Shown: positions 28,808-36,487 of the stretch, piece by piece
Layout: each line of letters starts with the position of its first letter
How positions within the stretch are numbered: the stretch's first letter is position 1
Notes under the pieces: generated by a model
Database searches by the model: none
Seen by the model: only the letters and a program-made list of their open reading frames with translations
Told to the model about the DNA's origin: nothing
Made by a program: the position numbers and the translations under genes
Source of the DNA: a virus
Direction: 5' to 3' (one strand)
Length of the DNA stretch: 64,000 nucleotides
Virus record (IMG/VR): IMGVR_UViG_3300033143_001962
Span: 185,798 to 249,797 of that record

Positions 28808-31578
28808 TAGAACTCGAATAAATTTCCAAAAGTACTGCTTGTGTCTGTATGTGCTGCTAAATCCCAATCAAGCACACCTAATAAGTTTTCAATCTTTTGC
28901 GTAACTACAGACTCTTCCATACCTTCTTCGTCAAAGGGTAAGTCCTTAAACCATTGCGGTATATTGTTTTCGTCTGTTGGTCGTGCAACACTTGTATATC
29001 CAAGTGGATTCTCTCTTAACTTACATACAATACACTTTGTACCATCTGAGATAGCAGCGGTGTACTTGTCGTCGTGCATCTTAAGTAACTTATTGTAATT
29101 GTAACCTGCTCGTACGTGTCCAGGTAACCGTGCTTTCTCACCTTTGCTTTGTGCCATGTCTTCTAATGCGCTGTACTTGGTTAAGTTATTAACACGTTTA
29201 GGAGCACCCTTTTCCCAAGGTTCTAAGTCACCGAATGTTGTTTTAAAGTCCATTATTTGCTCAATTACTCTATCCTTACCTTGTTCAGTAAGTGTTGACT
29301 CAAGTATATCCTTTAAGAACTCTTGCACAACTGGTGGAGTATCAGAACGTTTTAAGTCTAAGCCCATAGCTTTAATCTTGCCAGGCTTGCCATCTACGTC
29401 ACAACGTTGTCCTTCATTGTCTACTACCATTAATGCATAACGCTTCTTAGTAATAAACAAACCGTTAACTGCTACAACTTCTCGACCGCACTTAATAAGC
29501 TCGCCGTACTTCTGTGGCGCGTTAAACGCACGTTTCATAAATGGTGGAAAGCTAACATTACATTCGTCTGCTAATCCATCGTACAATGCAATAGCCGAAT
29601 CTACGTTCCATGGCATTTTACCTTTTTCAACTTGGTCTTTAATAACAGGCCATGCACTAAAGTAAGCGGAATCTGTATCGCCGTAAACAATAGTTTCGCC
29701 AGTGTGATCGTACACGCCAGTTAAACATTCATTAACATGTGCGTCCATGTGCTGTGCAATAGCTCGGCCAGTTAATGTAGTACTTTGTCCGATACGCTTA
29801 TCAAAGAATCTACAGTGCTGATTTAATATCGCACCGTACAGTGAGTTAAGATTGATCTTTTTAACAAGCTGTCGCTTATCCCAGTATTCGATCTCTACTT
29901 TGTTTCCTGCTTTGTACGCTTCTTTAAGTTTAGCTTGCATGACTTTACGTTCTGCGTACCAGTGCTTAAGTAGGCCAGGTATAATGCCTTCGCGTTCAAG
30001 TGTAAAGATAGTACCGTTAGCAGTTATTACCCAAGGTAAGCCACTATCAAATATCATCTTATGTACATCGTCTGCTTGCATACGCATACCATCAGCGATA
30101 GCACCGTATGTAACATAACTACCAAATCCAAGTTCGGTTAACTTTTCACTTGCATTTCTATCCCAGTCTATTGTAACTGTAACGTCTGGATCCTTGTCCA
30201 TAACCGCAGTGTATTCTAAGCTGCCGAACATTCCTTCCCAACTTGCTGCAAAGGTTTTACCCTTCTTAGTTTTACGTGTTTTAGGATTAACTTGATCGGC
30301 CATTTGTGACGCAATGTGCTCATCTGTCATTATAGGACGTAATTGTCCCATGATAGTTTCAGGAGCCATGTTCAATGATTGAATAGCACTTGGATACAGT
30401 GAGTTAATATCAACACTGCCTATCCACTTGTGTATACCTTTCTTAGGATATGCTACGTATGCGCCTGCTGCTTGTGTGTTATCATCATCACTGTAACGTA
30501 TCTTGTCAGGAACAATAAAGCCTTGCTTGTGTGCTTCGTTTATAATAGCTTGTTCTGTTTGTGCTACTGCGCCCATTGTCTTAGGAAGTAGAACAGTGTT
30601 TTCATGTGCAACTGAATTCGCTAAGTCAATGAACTTAAGTTTAACGTCAAGCTTATGTAACAACAAAGTATCTTGTATGTTGTACTCGATGAACTTTTTA
30701 AAGTCATAATTGTATAAGTGATCAAGTGTGCCTTTATACGCAACCTTAGTTTCGTTAAGTTCGTACTCGCCAATTGCATCTAAGCTGTAGCTATGCATTT
30801 CGTGATACGTGTACTTTCTGTATAGTTGCATGTAATCTAAATGCACACGACCAAACAAATCGTATGTTGTATTTTCAGCACCAAATCGTTCAAATGTACG
30901 CTTCTTAGGAAGCTTATCCCATAAGCAGAAACGTCTGGTGTCATTTTTACTTAGCACTCTTGTTATTCTATTAACCATGTACGGAATATCGTAGCCTTCA
31001 CTGTTCCATCCGCTTAGTATATCAGCATCTTCTATAACATCGAGCCAGTCTTTGAACATTTCCTTTTCATCTGTATATAATATACAGTTATCAAAGTGTG
31101 CTACAATAGCTTTAGCTTGCTCGTTAGATAATGTGTCTGGAGCGATTACTTGCGTAACCATTGTCTTAGACCAATTAAGATACGTTGAGATAGCTGTTAC
31201 TTTATTAAACGGATCATCTGTAGGTGAGAAACCTTTCACCTTATCGAAGTCTACCTCGATATCGAAGAACGCTGTATGCAACTCAGGAAACTCTGCACCA
31301 CCGTAGTTCTTTTCGAGACATCGTTGCAAGGGAGTGAAGTCACTTTCAAATAACTTCGTGCCACTGTGCATACGTTTCTCTTTCTGGAACTCTTTATTAG
31401 ACCGTGTGGTGAATTTACTAACTGGTGTATCGTAAACAGTCCTGTACTTGCCGCCTCTATCTTCGAAATAGAATGTGTGGTCTGCCGGGTAATCGACAAA
31501 GATACGTTTACCATGTACACGTTCTACTACGTGTACTGTATCTTTGTCCTTGTTGTAGAATGCATCTACAAAACTCAT
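28807..31578 (-). CDS. 43: Family B DNA polymerase (gp43 type)
   Basis: 923 residues, complete (T4 gp43 is 898). Exonuclease motif I LHTAFFDIEVDFD (about residues 98-110), polymerase motif A GSVDINSLYPSAIQSLNMAP, motif B KKINLNSLYGAILNQH and motif C TIVYGDTDSAYFSAW with both catalytic Asp are intact. It replicates phage DNA and proofreads. No intron or intein is seen. It is followed by a methyltransferase-like gene and preceded by the DsbA-like gene under a consensus sigma70 promoter. Confidence 0.97.
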   Translation of the reverse strand: MSFVDAFYNKDKDTVHVVERVHGKRIFVDYPADHTFYFEDRGGKYRTVYDTPVSKFTTRSNKEFQKEKRMHSGTKLFESDFTPLQRCLEKNYGGAEFPELHTAFFDIEVDFDKVKGFSPTDDPFNKVTAISTYLNWSKTMVTQVIAPDTLSNEQAKAIVAHFDNCILYTDEKEMFKDWLDVIEDADILSGWNSEGYDIPYMVNRITRVLSKNDTRRFCLWDKLPKKRTFERFGAENTTYDLFGRVHLDYMQLYRKYTYHEMHSYSLDAIGEYELNETKVAYKGTLDHLYNYDFKKFIEYNIQDTLLLHKLDVKLKFIDLANSVAHENTVLLPKTMGAVAQTEQAIINEAHKQGFIVPDKIRYSDDDNTQAAGAYVAYPKKGIHKWIGSVDINSLYPSAIQSLNMAPETIMGQLRPIMTDEHIASQMADQVNPKTRKTKKGKTFAASWEGMFGSLEYTAVMDKDPDVTVTIDWDRNASEKLTELGFGSYVTYGAIADGMRMQADDVHKMIFDSGLPWVITANGTIFTLEREGIIPGLLKHWYAERKVMQAKLKEAYKAGNKVEIEYWDKRQLVKKINLNSLYGAILNQHCRFFDKRIGQSTTLTGRAIAQHMDAHVNECLTGVYDHTGETIVYGDTDSAYFSAWPVIKDQVEKGKMPWNVDSAIALYDGLADECNVSFPPFMKRAFNAPQKYGELIKCGREVVAVNGLFITKKRYALMVVDNEGQRCDVDGKPGKIKAMGLDLKRSDTPPVVQEFLKDILESTLTEQGKDRVIEQIMDFKTTFGDLEPWEKGAPKRVNNLTKYSALEDMAQSKGEKARLPGHVRAGYNYNKLLKMHDDKYTAAISDGTKCIVCKLRENPLGYTSVARPTDENNIPQWFKDLPFDEEGMEESVVTQKIENLLGVLDWDLAAHTDTSSTFGNLFEF

Positions 31579-31841
31579 TACTCAGTGCGACCAACTGTTT
31601 CCAATATGTTCTCAAGTAATTCAAAATCTGTAGTTGCTTGATGGAAGCCTGACTTGTGTGCTGTTTTAATTGCTTTAGTAAGCACTGCTGGTTTGATTTC
31701 CATTTCTTCAGCAATAGCTTTTACTGTATCTTTTAAACCGCCGTTTAGTACTTCGATTTCTTCCATAACAGAAAGACCTTCTGTCATTAATTGCTTTAGT
31801 TTTAACTGTTCCTCTACGTTAAAAATTTTATCGTCCGACAT
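31578..31841 (-). CDS. DsbA-like dsDNA-binding protein (87 aa)
   Basis: Size equals T4 DsbA (89 aa). The middle LKDTVKAIAEEMEIKPAVLT, then KAIKTAHKSGF and an acidic C-terminal helix (FELLENILETVGR), aligns with T4 DsbA (IKDIRIRAKDELGV..., LYHKDN..., VVELYDTV). T4 DsbA binds near late promoters. In T4 the gene is next to rnh; here it is coupled to polymerase (TAATG). GGAG precedes the ATG. Confidence 0.6.
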   Translation of the reverse strand: MSDDKIFNVEEQLKLKQLMTEGLSVMEEIEVLNGGLKDTVKAIAEEMEIKPAVLTKAIKTAHKSGFHQATTDFELLENILETVGRTE

Positions 31842-31866
31842 TTATACTTCTCCTTTGTAATGTAGT

Positions 31867-31895
31867 ATTATAGCTTATTACTTAGGCTTTGTCAA
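31867..31895 (-). promoter_or_regulatory. Consensus sigma70 promoter for the dsbA-like/polymerase unit
   Basis: Minus strand: -35 TTGACA (31890-31895), exactly 17 nt, -10 TATAAT (31867-31872): a perfect consensus. It sits between the terminator at 31905-31929 and the ATG at 31841, so it should drive the dsbA-like gene, polymerase and the methyltransferase-like gene. Confidence 0.92.
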
Positions 31896-31904
31896 CAAGA
31901 AGTC

Positions 31905-31929
31905 AAAAAAATAGACACCGAAGTGTCTA
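31905..31929 (-). terminator. Rho-independent terminator (UUCG tetraloop) closing the head-effector block
   Basis: On the minus strand TAGACAC-TTCG-GTGTCTA forms a 7-bp stem with a UUCG tetraloop, followed by seven T. It ends transcripts coming from the 31953-42 kb block and insulates the early promoter just downstream. Confidence 0.93.
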
Positions 31930-31952
31930 CTAAACTATGGTTTTGGAAAACT

Positions 31953-32288
31953 TTATGTTAGTGTAATGCCTTTACCTTGAGCGGCCGCTTTAATCTTTTG
32001 CTTTAGGATTGCGATGTGTTTTGCACTAGCCCCTTGCTTTGCAAGTTTAGAAATGTGATTCCATTGCGCAATTAATTTTTCTTTTTCAGCTTTGTCAGTA
32101 TGTGCTTTACGTTGCTCTATGCCGACGCCACTGTCTGTTGTTTTGCCTTTACCTACAAATGACTTGTCTGACTTAAAGTCCATTGGATCCATCTCATTAA
32201 TCATTGTCATAATGGATTCAAAAAGTCTATCAGCTTTACTGTTTAACTGTGCTTCTGTAAGTGGTTGGTATAATTCAAATAATCTCAT
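31953..32288 (-). CDS. Small protein with capsid-targeting-like N-terminus (111 aa)
   Basis: Begins MRLFELYQPLTEAQLNSKAD: LTEA at residues 10-13 fits the T4 prohead-protease consensus [LI]-x-E within a 10-20-residue leader. The C-terminal half is helical and basic (ISKLAKQGASAKHIAILKQK). Last gene before the terminator. Proposed as a head-packaged DNA-associated protein; unproven. Confidence 0.55.
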   Translation of the reverse strand: MRLFELYQPLTEAQLNSKADRLFESIMTMINEMDPMDFKSDKSFVGKGKTTDSGVGIEQRKAHTDKAEKEKLIAQWNHISKLAKQGASAKHIAILKQKIKAAAQGKGITLT

Positions 32289-33481
32289 TTTATTTCGCCT
32301 GGCGGTGTTAATTTAATTCCACGTTTTCTTGCAAGTTCAACTAACTTACTGACTTGTTCTATTGTATCCATATCATCAAGTGCATCACCTGATTTAATGT
32401 CGAGGATTAATTGTCTCCAAGTTGCGTTTATACGTTTATTTAGCTGTTCTTCTGTACCTTCTGGCATAGTTTCCAATAACGACATCATACTGTTAATTGA
32501 CTCTGCCATTGGGTTAGCTATCATTTCAATTCCCCAACCTTCACGTTGGAATTCATGGAACTCTTTAGCTGATTCAAACTTACCACTTGGGTAAATTGCA
32601 AACTTACGGTTACCTAATATGCCAAAGTACGCAACTTCATCACCGCGTACTAGTTTAGTCTTATTATATAAATTTCCGCCTTTTTCGATAAGCTCGTCCA
32701 TTGTTTCATGTTGTGCTGGTGTTGGACCTGTTGGCGCAGCTTCTGTTACTGCGTCTTCTGGCATGTACTTTGCAAAGTCTCTATGCCCGCGACGTCTAAG
32801 TTCACGGTCGATCATTTTAATTTGGAATGCTCTCGGAGTTCCTCCTCCGCCTGCTTGATGACTGTCGATACCTTGTCCAGCTAATGCTTTTAATTCATCA
32901 TCGTCCATTTTATTAATTCGTGCCATCATATCTTTCGGAGTAAGGTAGCCGTCCCACCAAAACATTTTATTAAACTTACGTCCTAAGCTATCACCACGTG
33001 CTTCATCAATACCTTCGCCGAACCATTGTTCTGGATTTTCTAATGCTTGTATAGTATCGCTTGCTAATTCGTCCATGTCACCGTCTAGAGTTAGGACTTT
33101 TTGCATAATGTCAGCTACGTATTCGTCACCGTACTGGCTAAAAATGTCTGGGTTAATTGCTAACAACTTTTGTGTTAATAATTCCATACCGTTATTAGTA
33201 TCGTAAGTATCTTCACCTAAGGACATAGCCTTACCGGATTCAAGTGCATCTAACCGTGCAACAATGTTGCCTAAGTCAAACTCTTGATCTTTATTAACTT
33301 CTGCATTAATGTCGATTTCGCTGTCGTGACCTGCATCCATATCACGTGACAGTGATGCTACTGCACCTAAGTCATCGTCGACTGATCCTTTGTATCTCGA
33401 TCTGGCTTGTTTAATAGCCATTGCCGTACCTGCATCTCTTGTTTTTATATCTGTCTTTTCAAATAATTGAAATAGTTTCAT
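32285..33481 (-). CDS. 398-aa protein with capsid-targeting-like N-terminus
   Basis: Begins MKLFQLFEKTDIKTRDAG (LFE at 6-8). The body contains a helical region with MSLGEDTYDTNNGMELLTQK, FNKMFWWDGYLTPKDMMARI and GHRDFAKYMPE, plus internal TEAAP and MAESIN segments that could be further L/I/x-E-type cut sites. The C-terminus ends KLVELARKRGIKLTPPGEIK. No enzyme family recognised. Start overlaps the stop of the preceding gene. Confidence 0.55.
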   Translation of the reverse strand: MKLFQLFEKTDIKTRDAGTAMAIKQARSRYKGSVDDDLGAVASLSRDMDAGHDSEIDINAEVNKDQEFDLGNIVARLDALESGKAMSLGEDTYDTNNGMELLTQKLLAINPDIFSQYGDEYVADIMQKVLTLDGDMDELASDTIQALENPEQWFGEGIDEARGDSLGRKFNKMFWWDGYLTPKDMMARINKMDDDELKALAGQGIDSHQAGGGGTPRAFQIKMIDRELRRRGHRDFAKYMPEDAVTEAAPTGPTPAQHETMDELIEKGGNLYNKTKLVRGDEVAYFGILGNRKFAIYPSGKFESAKEFHEFQREGWGIEMIANPMAESINSMMSLLETMPEGTEEQLNKRINATWRQLILDIKSGDALDDMDTIEQVSKLVELARKRGIKLTPPGEIK

Positions 33482-34302
33482 TACTTAAATCCTTTGTCTC
33501 TGTACTGTTGTACAGTGTTTTTAGTGCTAGAGCGAACTGCTTCTACTGCGCTGATAACTTTATTTGCAAATGCAATAAATGTCTCACCATCGTTTGTTCT
33601 AAACTCTTCGTCTACTTCGTCAATATTCCCACCGAAGTATGCAAGGTTTTTAATCTGTGCCATTAATTCTTGTATACTAAGCATACGACTACTTTCAGAT
33701 AAATTAGATTTACCATTGTCGCCTTTAGTTAATTCTTTGTTAGTTATTTCGTCATGTAGCTCACGCTTAAAACGTGTCTCCATGTTCTCGTGTTCTTCGT
33801 CCATTGACTTAAATATATCTGCAAAGGATTGTTTCTGATTCATTGCTTGCTTTGGTGCTAATTTTGGGCTTAGTTGTTCTTCTACAGCGCCTTCGTGTAG
33901 TTCGCCTACCCCGTCGCATCTGCTGCACTCTTCGCCACTGTGGGTAAAACCGTTGCCTTGGCAAGATGGGCATTCTGTTGTAGCTGGTTCAAATGATTGT
34001 TTACTTTTCTTTTTATTCTTTTGTACGTCAGCCCAAGTAGTAACTAAGTCACCTTCTTCTAAATCCACTTCATCATCAAACTCACCGCCAACTAAGTACT
34101 TACTTGCAGGGTGTTTTGTTTTTGTATTCTTAGCCATTTTATGTTGTGCTGGCATTCGATTAACACTTTTTTGTTGTGAGTCTAACCCTTCTAACAATAT
34201 TTTCATAGCATCTTTTTCTACTGCAGCGTTGATAATAACAGGATTCTCTTGTCCTGCGCCTGCAAAATTCTTAAGTATGTTTGTCATGTTGTCGTCTATC
34301 AT
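33481..34302 (-). CDS. Protein with DnaJ-like zinc knuckles (273 aa)
   Basis: The middle has CPSCQGNGFTHSGEECSRCD followed by GVGE: two CxxCxGxG-type knuckles as in the DnaJ Cys-rich domain, without a J domain. Flanks are low-complexity and charged. The N-terminus (MIDDNMTNILKNFAGAGQEN) lacks the leader seen in neighbours, but an ILLEG segment occurs at about residue 35. T4-like marine phages have similar zinc-knuckle proteins of unknown role. Start overlaps upstream TAA (TAATG). Confidence 0.55.
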   Translation of the reverse strand: MIDDNMTNILKNFAGAGQENPVIINAAVEKDAMKILLEGLDSQQKSVNRMPAQHKMAKNTKTKHPASKYLVGGEFDDEVDLEEGDLVTTWADVQKNKKKSKQSFEPATTECPSCQGNGFTHSGEECSRCDGVGELHEGAVEEQLSPKLAPKQAMNQKQSFADIFKSMDEEHENMETRFKRELHDEITNKELTKGDNGKSNLSESSRMLSIQELMAQIKNLAYFGGNIDEVDEEFRTNDGETFIAFANKVISAVEAVRSSTKNTVQQYRDKGFK

Positions 34303-34718
34303 TAGTCTAAATCCTTGCTATTCTTATATTTACCGGATTTTTTCTTCTTCTTCTTCTTTTTTGCAGGGTTGCCATAAATTGATGCATTGCGAGTTAATGT
34401 AGACCCCATGCCTGTTGCTACTGTTGCAACACACCCTGCTGTAGTTGTTTCATTTAGGTTAGCTTGCTGGAACTTACGTCTGGATTTTTCAAACCTGAGT
34501 CCGTCACCTTTACCACCTTTGTACGCTGTACCAACACCTTTGTAATCGCTCCATGTACCTTTAAGTCTGGTGCCACCTGCGTCTACTGCGTAAATTAAAT
34601 CTGTGTTAAATTCTTTCTCATTGACAAATTCCACGGCTCCCATTGATCGCATATCTTCTATCCAATCGCCCTTAACTGTGTACTCTATGCCTTCTATTAA
34701 AAAATCACTTGCTCTCAT
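34302..34718 (-). CDS. Protein with 'MRASDFLIEG' leader and poly-Lys tail (138 aa)
   Basis: I choose ATG 34716-34718 so that the leader is MRASDFLIEG, nearly the length and form of the T4 internal-protein leader (MKTYQEFIAE); an ATG 9 nt earlier is possible. Glu9-Gly10 is a likely prohead-protease cut. The C-terminus has eight consecutive Lys, suited to binding DNA. A packaged internal head protein is the best guess. Confidence 0.6.
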   Translation of the reverse strand: MRASDFLIEGIEYTVKGDWIEDMRSMGAVEFVNEKEFNTDLIYAVDAGGTRLKGTWSDYKGVGTAYKGGKGDGLRFEKSRRKFQQANLNETTTAGCVATVATGMGSTLTRNASIYGNPAKKKKKKKKSGKYKNSKDLD

Positions 34719-34998
34719 AAATCTCAAACCTATTGTTATCTAGTACTTCTGCGTTACCAATTAATACTGTTGGTGCGCTTATATCAAATGTGCCAGTAAA
34801 TGGAGATAGCTGGTCAACCCGTATTGTATATATCCCTGGCACCGCTTCTATCTGTAATACTTCTTTAATAAATGTATCGTTGCGCCATTTAAATGTACGC
34901 TCTGCAAACATTTCGTCGTTTACGTACACTCTGTAGTCTGGTGGAAATCCTTCCCAATCACAACGTACTTCAAAATTAACTTTAATAAACTGCTCCAT
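34705..34998 (-). CDS. Beta-rich small protein on a leaderless late message (97 aa)
   Basis: The ATG at 34996-34998 (MEQFIKVNFEVRCDW) lies exactly 5 nt after a GATAAATA box, so this start is chosen over 35022. The protein is strand-rich, with PPDYRVYVNDEMFAERTFKW and GIYTIRVDQLSPFTGTFDIS, like a small beta-sandwich of the carbohydrate- or virion-binding type. Function unknown; late structural role likely. Confidence 0.6.
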   Translation of the reverse strand: MEQFIKVNFEVRCDWEGFPPDYRVYVNDEMFAERTFKWRNDTFIKEVLQIEAVPGIYTIRVDQLSPFTGTFDISAPTVLIGNAEVLDNNRFEIYESK

Positions 34999-35003
34999 AG
35001 CAG

Positions 35004-35011
35004 TATTTATC
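35004..35011 (-). promoter_or_regulatory. Late promoter box GATAAATA, 5 nt before ATG
   Basis: Minus strand GATAAATA followed by CTGCT? spacing of 5 nt (34999-35003) and then ATG at 34998. No Shine-Dalgarno fits, so the predicted start of transcription is at or next to the A of the ATG. Confidence 0.65.
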
Positions 35012-35606
35012 CGTATATCCAATCTCCGACCATTTTGTACTTAATGTTAAATGCATTCATTAATAACTGCATTTCTTTTAAGCATTCGTGCTGCCCACCA
35101 CCACCTAGCAATGATCCACTAAGTGCTTTTAAATCACCTATGCTAATTTCAGGGAGGTAAATTCCATCATCGTACATCCAAGAGCCACCGTCGTCTCCGA
35201 CAAGCTTCTGGAATATTTCTACTCCGTTTTCTTGTTGTTCGATTATATCTCTGCTGTCGTTCATATCGTTCATAACCATATAACGCACTACTCTTATAAT
35301 AGTACTGTTATCAACACCTTGATCCATCCAGCCACGTAACCATGCATAACTCTTTTCTTTGTACGTAATGCTTTGTGCTATATCTTCATCTAACCCGTAC
35401 TCTACAAAATGTTCTGCAACTTCGTACGCTGTATCTTCTATACCTACATCTTCGCCATTGAAGAATGCTGTAATGTTAGGGTTCTTTTCGTTTAAGTAAT
35501 GCATACATCGTTCAATTGCATCTCTGTATCCGAACTGATCAGAGTCGTATGCTGGTTGAAAATCAACTAAAATTACACTATTGCCTCTTGCTTCAATTAG
35601 TTTCAT
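35007..35606 (-). CDS. 199-aa protein with possible very short targeting leader
   Basis: Begins MKLIEARGNSVILVDFQPAY, with LIEA at 3-6. The C-terminal GGGGQHECLKEMQLLMNAFN ends in a compact Cys-containing helix and KMVGDWIYG. The VILVDFQPAYD strand followed by Asp resembles a Rossmann-like start, but no family is certain. Overlaps the next gene by TAATG. Confidence 0.5.
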   Translation of the reverse strand: MKLIEARGNSVILVDFQPAYDSDQFGYRDAIERCMHYLNEKNPNITAFFNGEDVGIEDTAYEVAEHFVEYGLDEDIAQSITYKEKSYAWLRGWMDQGVDNSTIIRVVRYMVMNDMNDSRDIIEQQENGVEIFQKLVGDDGGSWMYDDGIYLPEISIGDLKALSGSLLGGGGQHECLKEMQLLMNAFNIKYKMVGDWIYG

Positions 35607-36487
35607 TATTTTCCGGCAGCGTCATTCATTGCGTTTTTAAGTATATCCATTTTAAGCTCTTGTACTTCGTCGTAATACTCTCTACCGTACTCTAATAATG
35701 CTTTAGCTAGTTTGGCTCTTGCCGCAGGCTCTTCTTTAAGTAATCGTTCAAGTTCACGTGCATTGTTAGGAACACTTGCCCAACCGTGATGCAATGTACC
35801 GTACGTGTTTAAGAATCTATCCATTGTTTTTCTGTTAAATCCTTCTTCAGCAACTTCTTCGATTGTTTCTGCTGCTTCAAGTGCTAGTTCCCTTGCACTT
35901 TGCGTACCACGTGTAAACGATGGGTTGCGTCCGTACTTGTCATAGCCTCGTGGTATTTCACGTAAGCCTGCGTAAATAGCATCTGCCATTTTATTTAACT
36001 TGTCTTGTATTTTTGGTAAGAATGTTTTATCCATGTACTCGTAAATATCATAATCACTGACAACACCAACTTCTTCTCTGTCCCTGACACTTGCGACATC
36101 ACTTGCTGGTTTGTCGCCTCTGTACTCATGGAATGTATTAAGGAAGTAAAACTTTCCGTTGCCTTTTTTAGCACCAAATCGTTTCTTAGCATCGGAGAAT
36201 TTTTGTTCAGTGCTTTCTTTAACCTTGTCGGTCTTTGGATCGTATGTCCAAACTGTCCAGCCGGAACCGCCCCACTTACCTTTACGTATTGCATAAGCTG
36301 TCCCATCGTTGTTAACACGGAAAATTATACCGTGTTCCATATCTTTCATGTTAAGCTTTGTAACTTCTTTTGGCGTGTCTTTATGCCCGATAGTGTACTC
36401 TTTAGCAACTCTCGCAGCAAGCTTCTTCGGAACACCCACTGATTCCAGCCCTGGTGTTGCTTCTATTAAAAATTCTGTTGCTTTCAT
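35606..36487 (-). CDS. 293-aa protein with 'MKATEFLIEA' capsid-targeting-like leader
   Basis: The first ten residues MKATEFLIEA are the closest match in the window to the T4 internal-protein leader; cleavage after Glu9 is expected. The body has GIIFRVNNDGTAYAIRKGKW and WTVWTYDPKTDKV, and a helical C-terminus (AKALLEYGREYYDEVQELKM). No enzyme motif recognised. Probably packaged in the head and delivered with DNA (inference). Confidence 0.6.
   Translation of the reverse strand: MKATEFLIEATPGLESVGVPKKLAARVAKEYTIGHKDTPKEVTKLNMKDMEHGIIFRVNNDGTAYAIRKGKWGGSGWTVWTYDPKTDKVKESTEQKFSDAKKRFGAKKGNGKFYFLNTFHEYRGDKPASDVASVRDREEVGVVSDYDIYEYMDKTFLPKIQDKLNKMADAIYAGLREIPRGYDKYGRNPSFTRGTQSARELALEAAETIEEVAEEGFNRKTMDRFLNTYGTLHHGWASVPNNARELERLLKEEPAARAKLAKALLEYGREYYDEVQELKMDILKNAMNDAAGK

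Noticed and set aside
34330-34360. CTT-type microsatellite that could cause slippage
   Set aside because: It encodes the in-frame poly-Lys tail of the 34302-34718 protein; no frame change results and the gene ends normally.
33953-34402. 149-residue plus-strand open frame
   Set aside because: Antisense shadow of the zinc-knuckle and poly-Lys genes; composition is low-complexity Ser/Phe and it spans two genuine genes.
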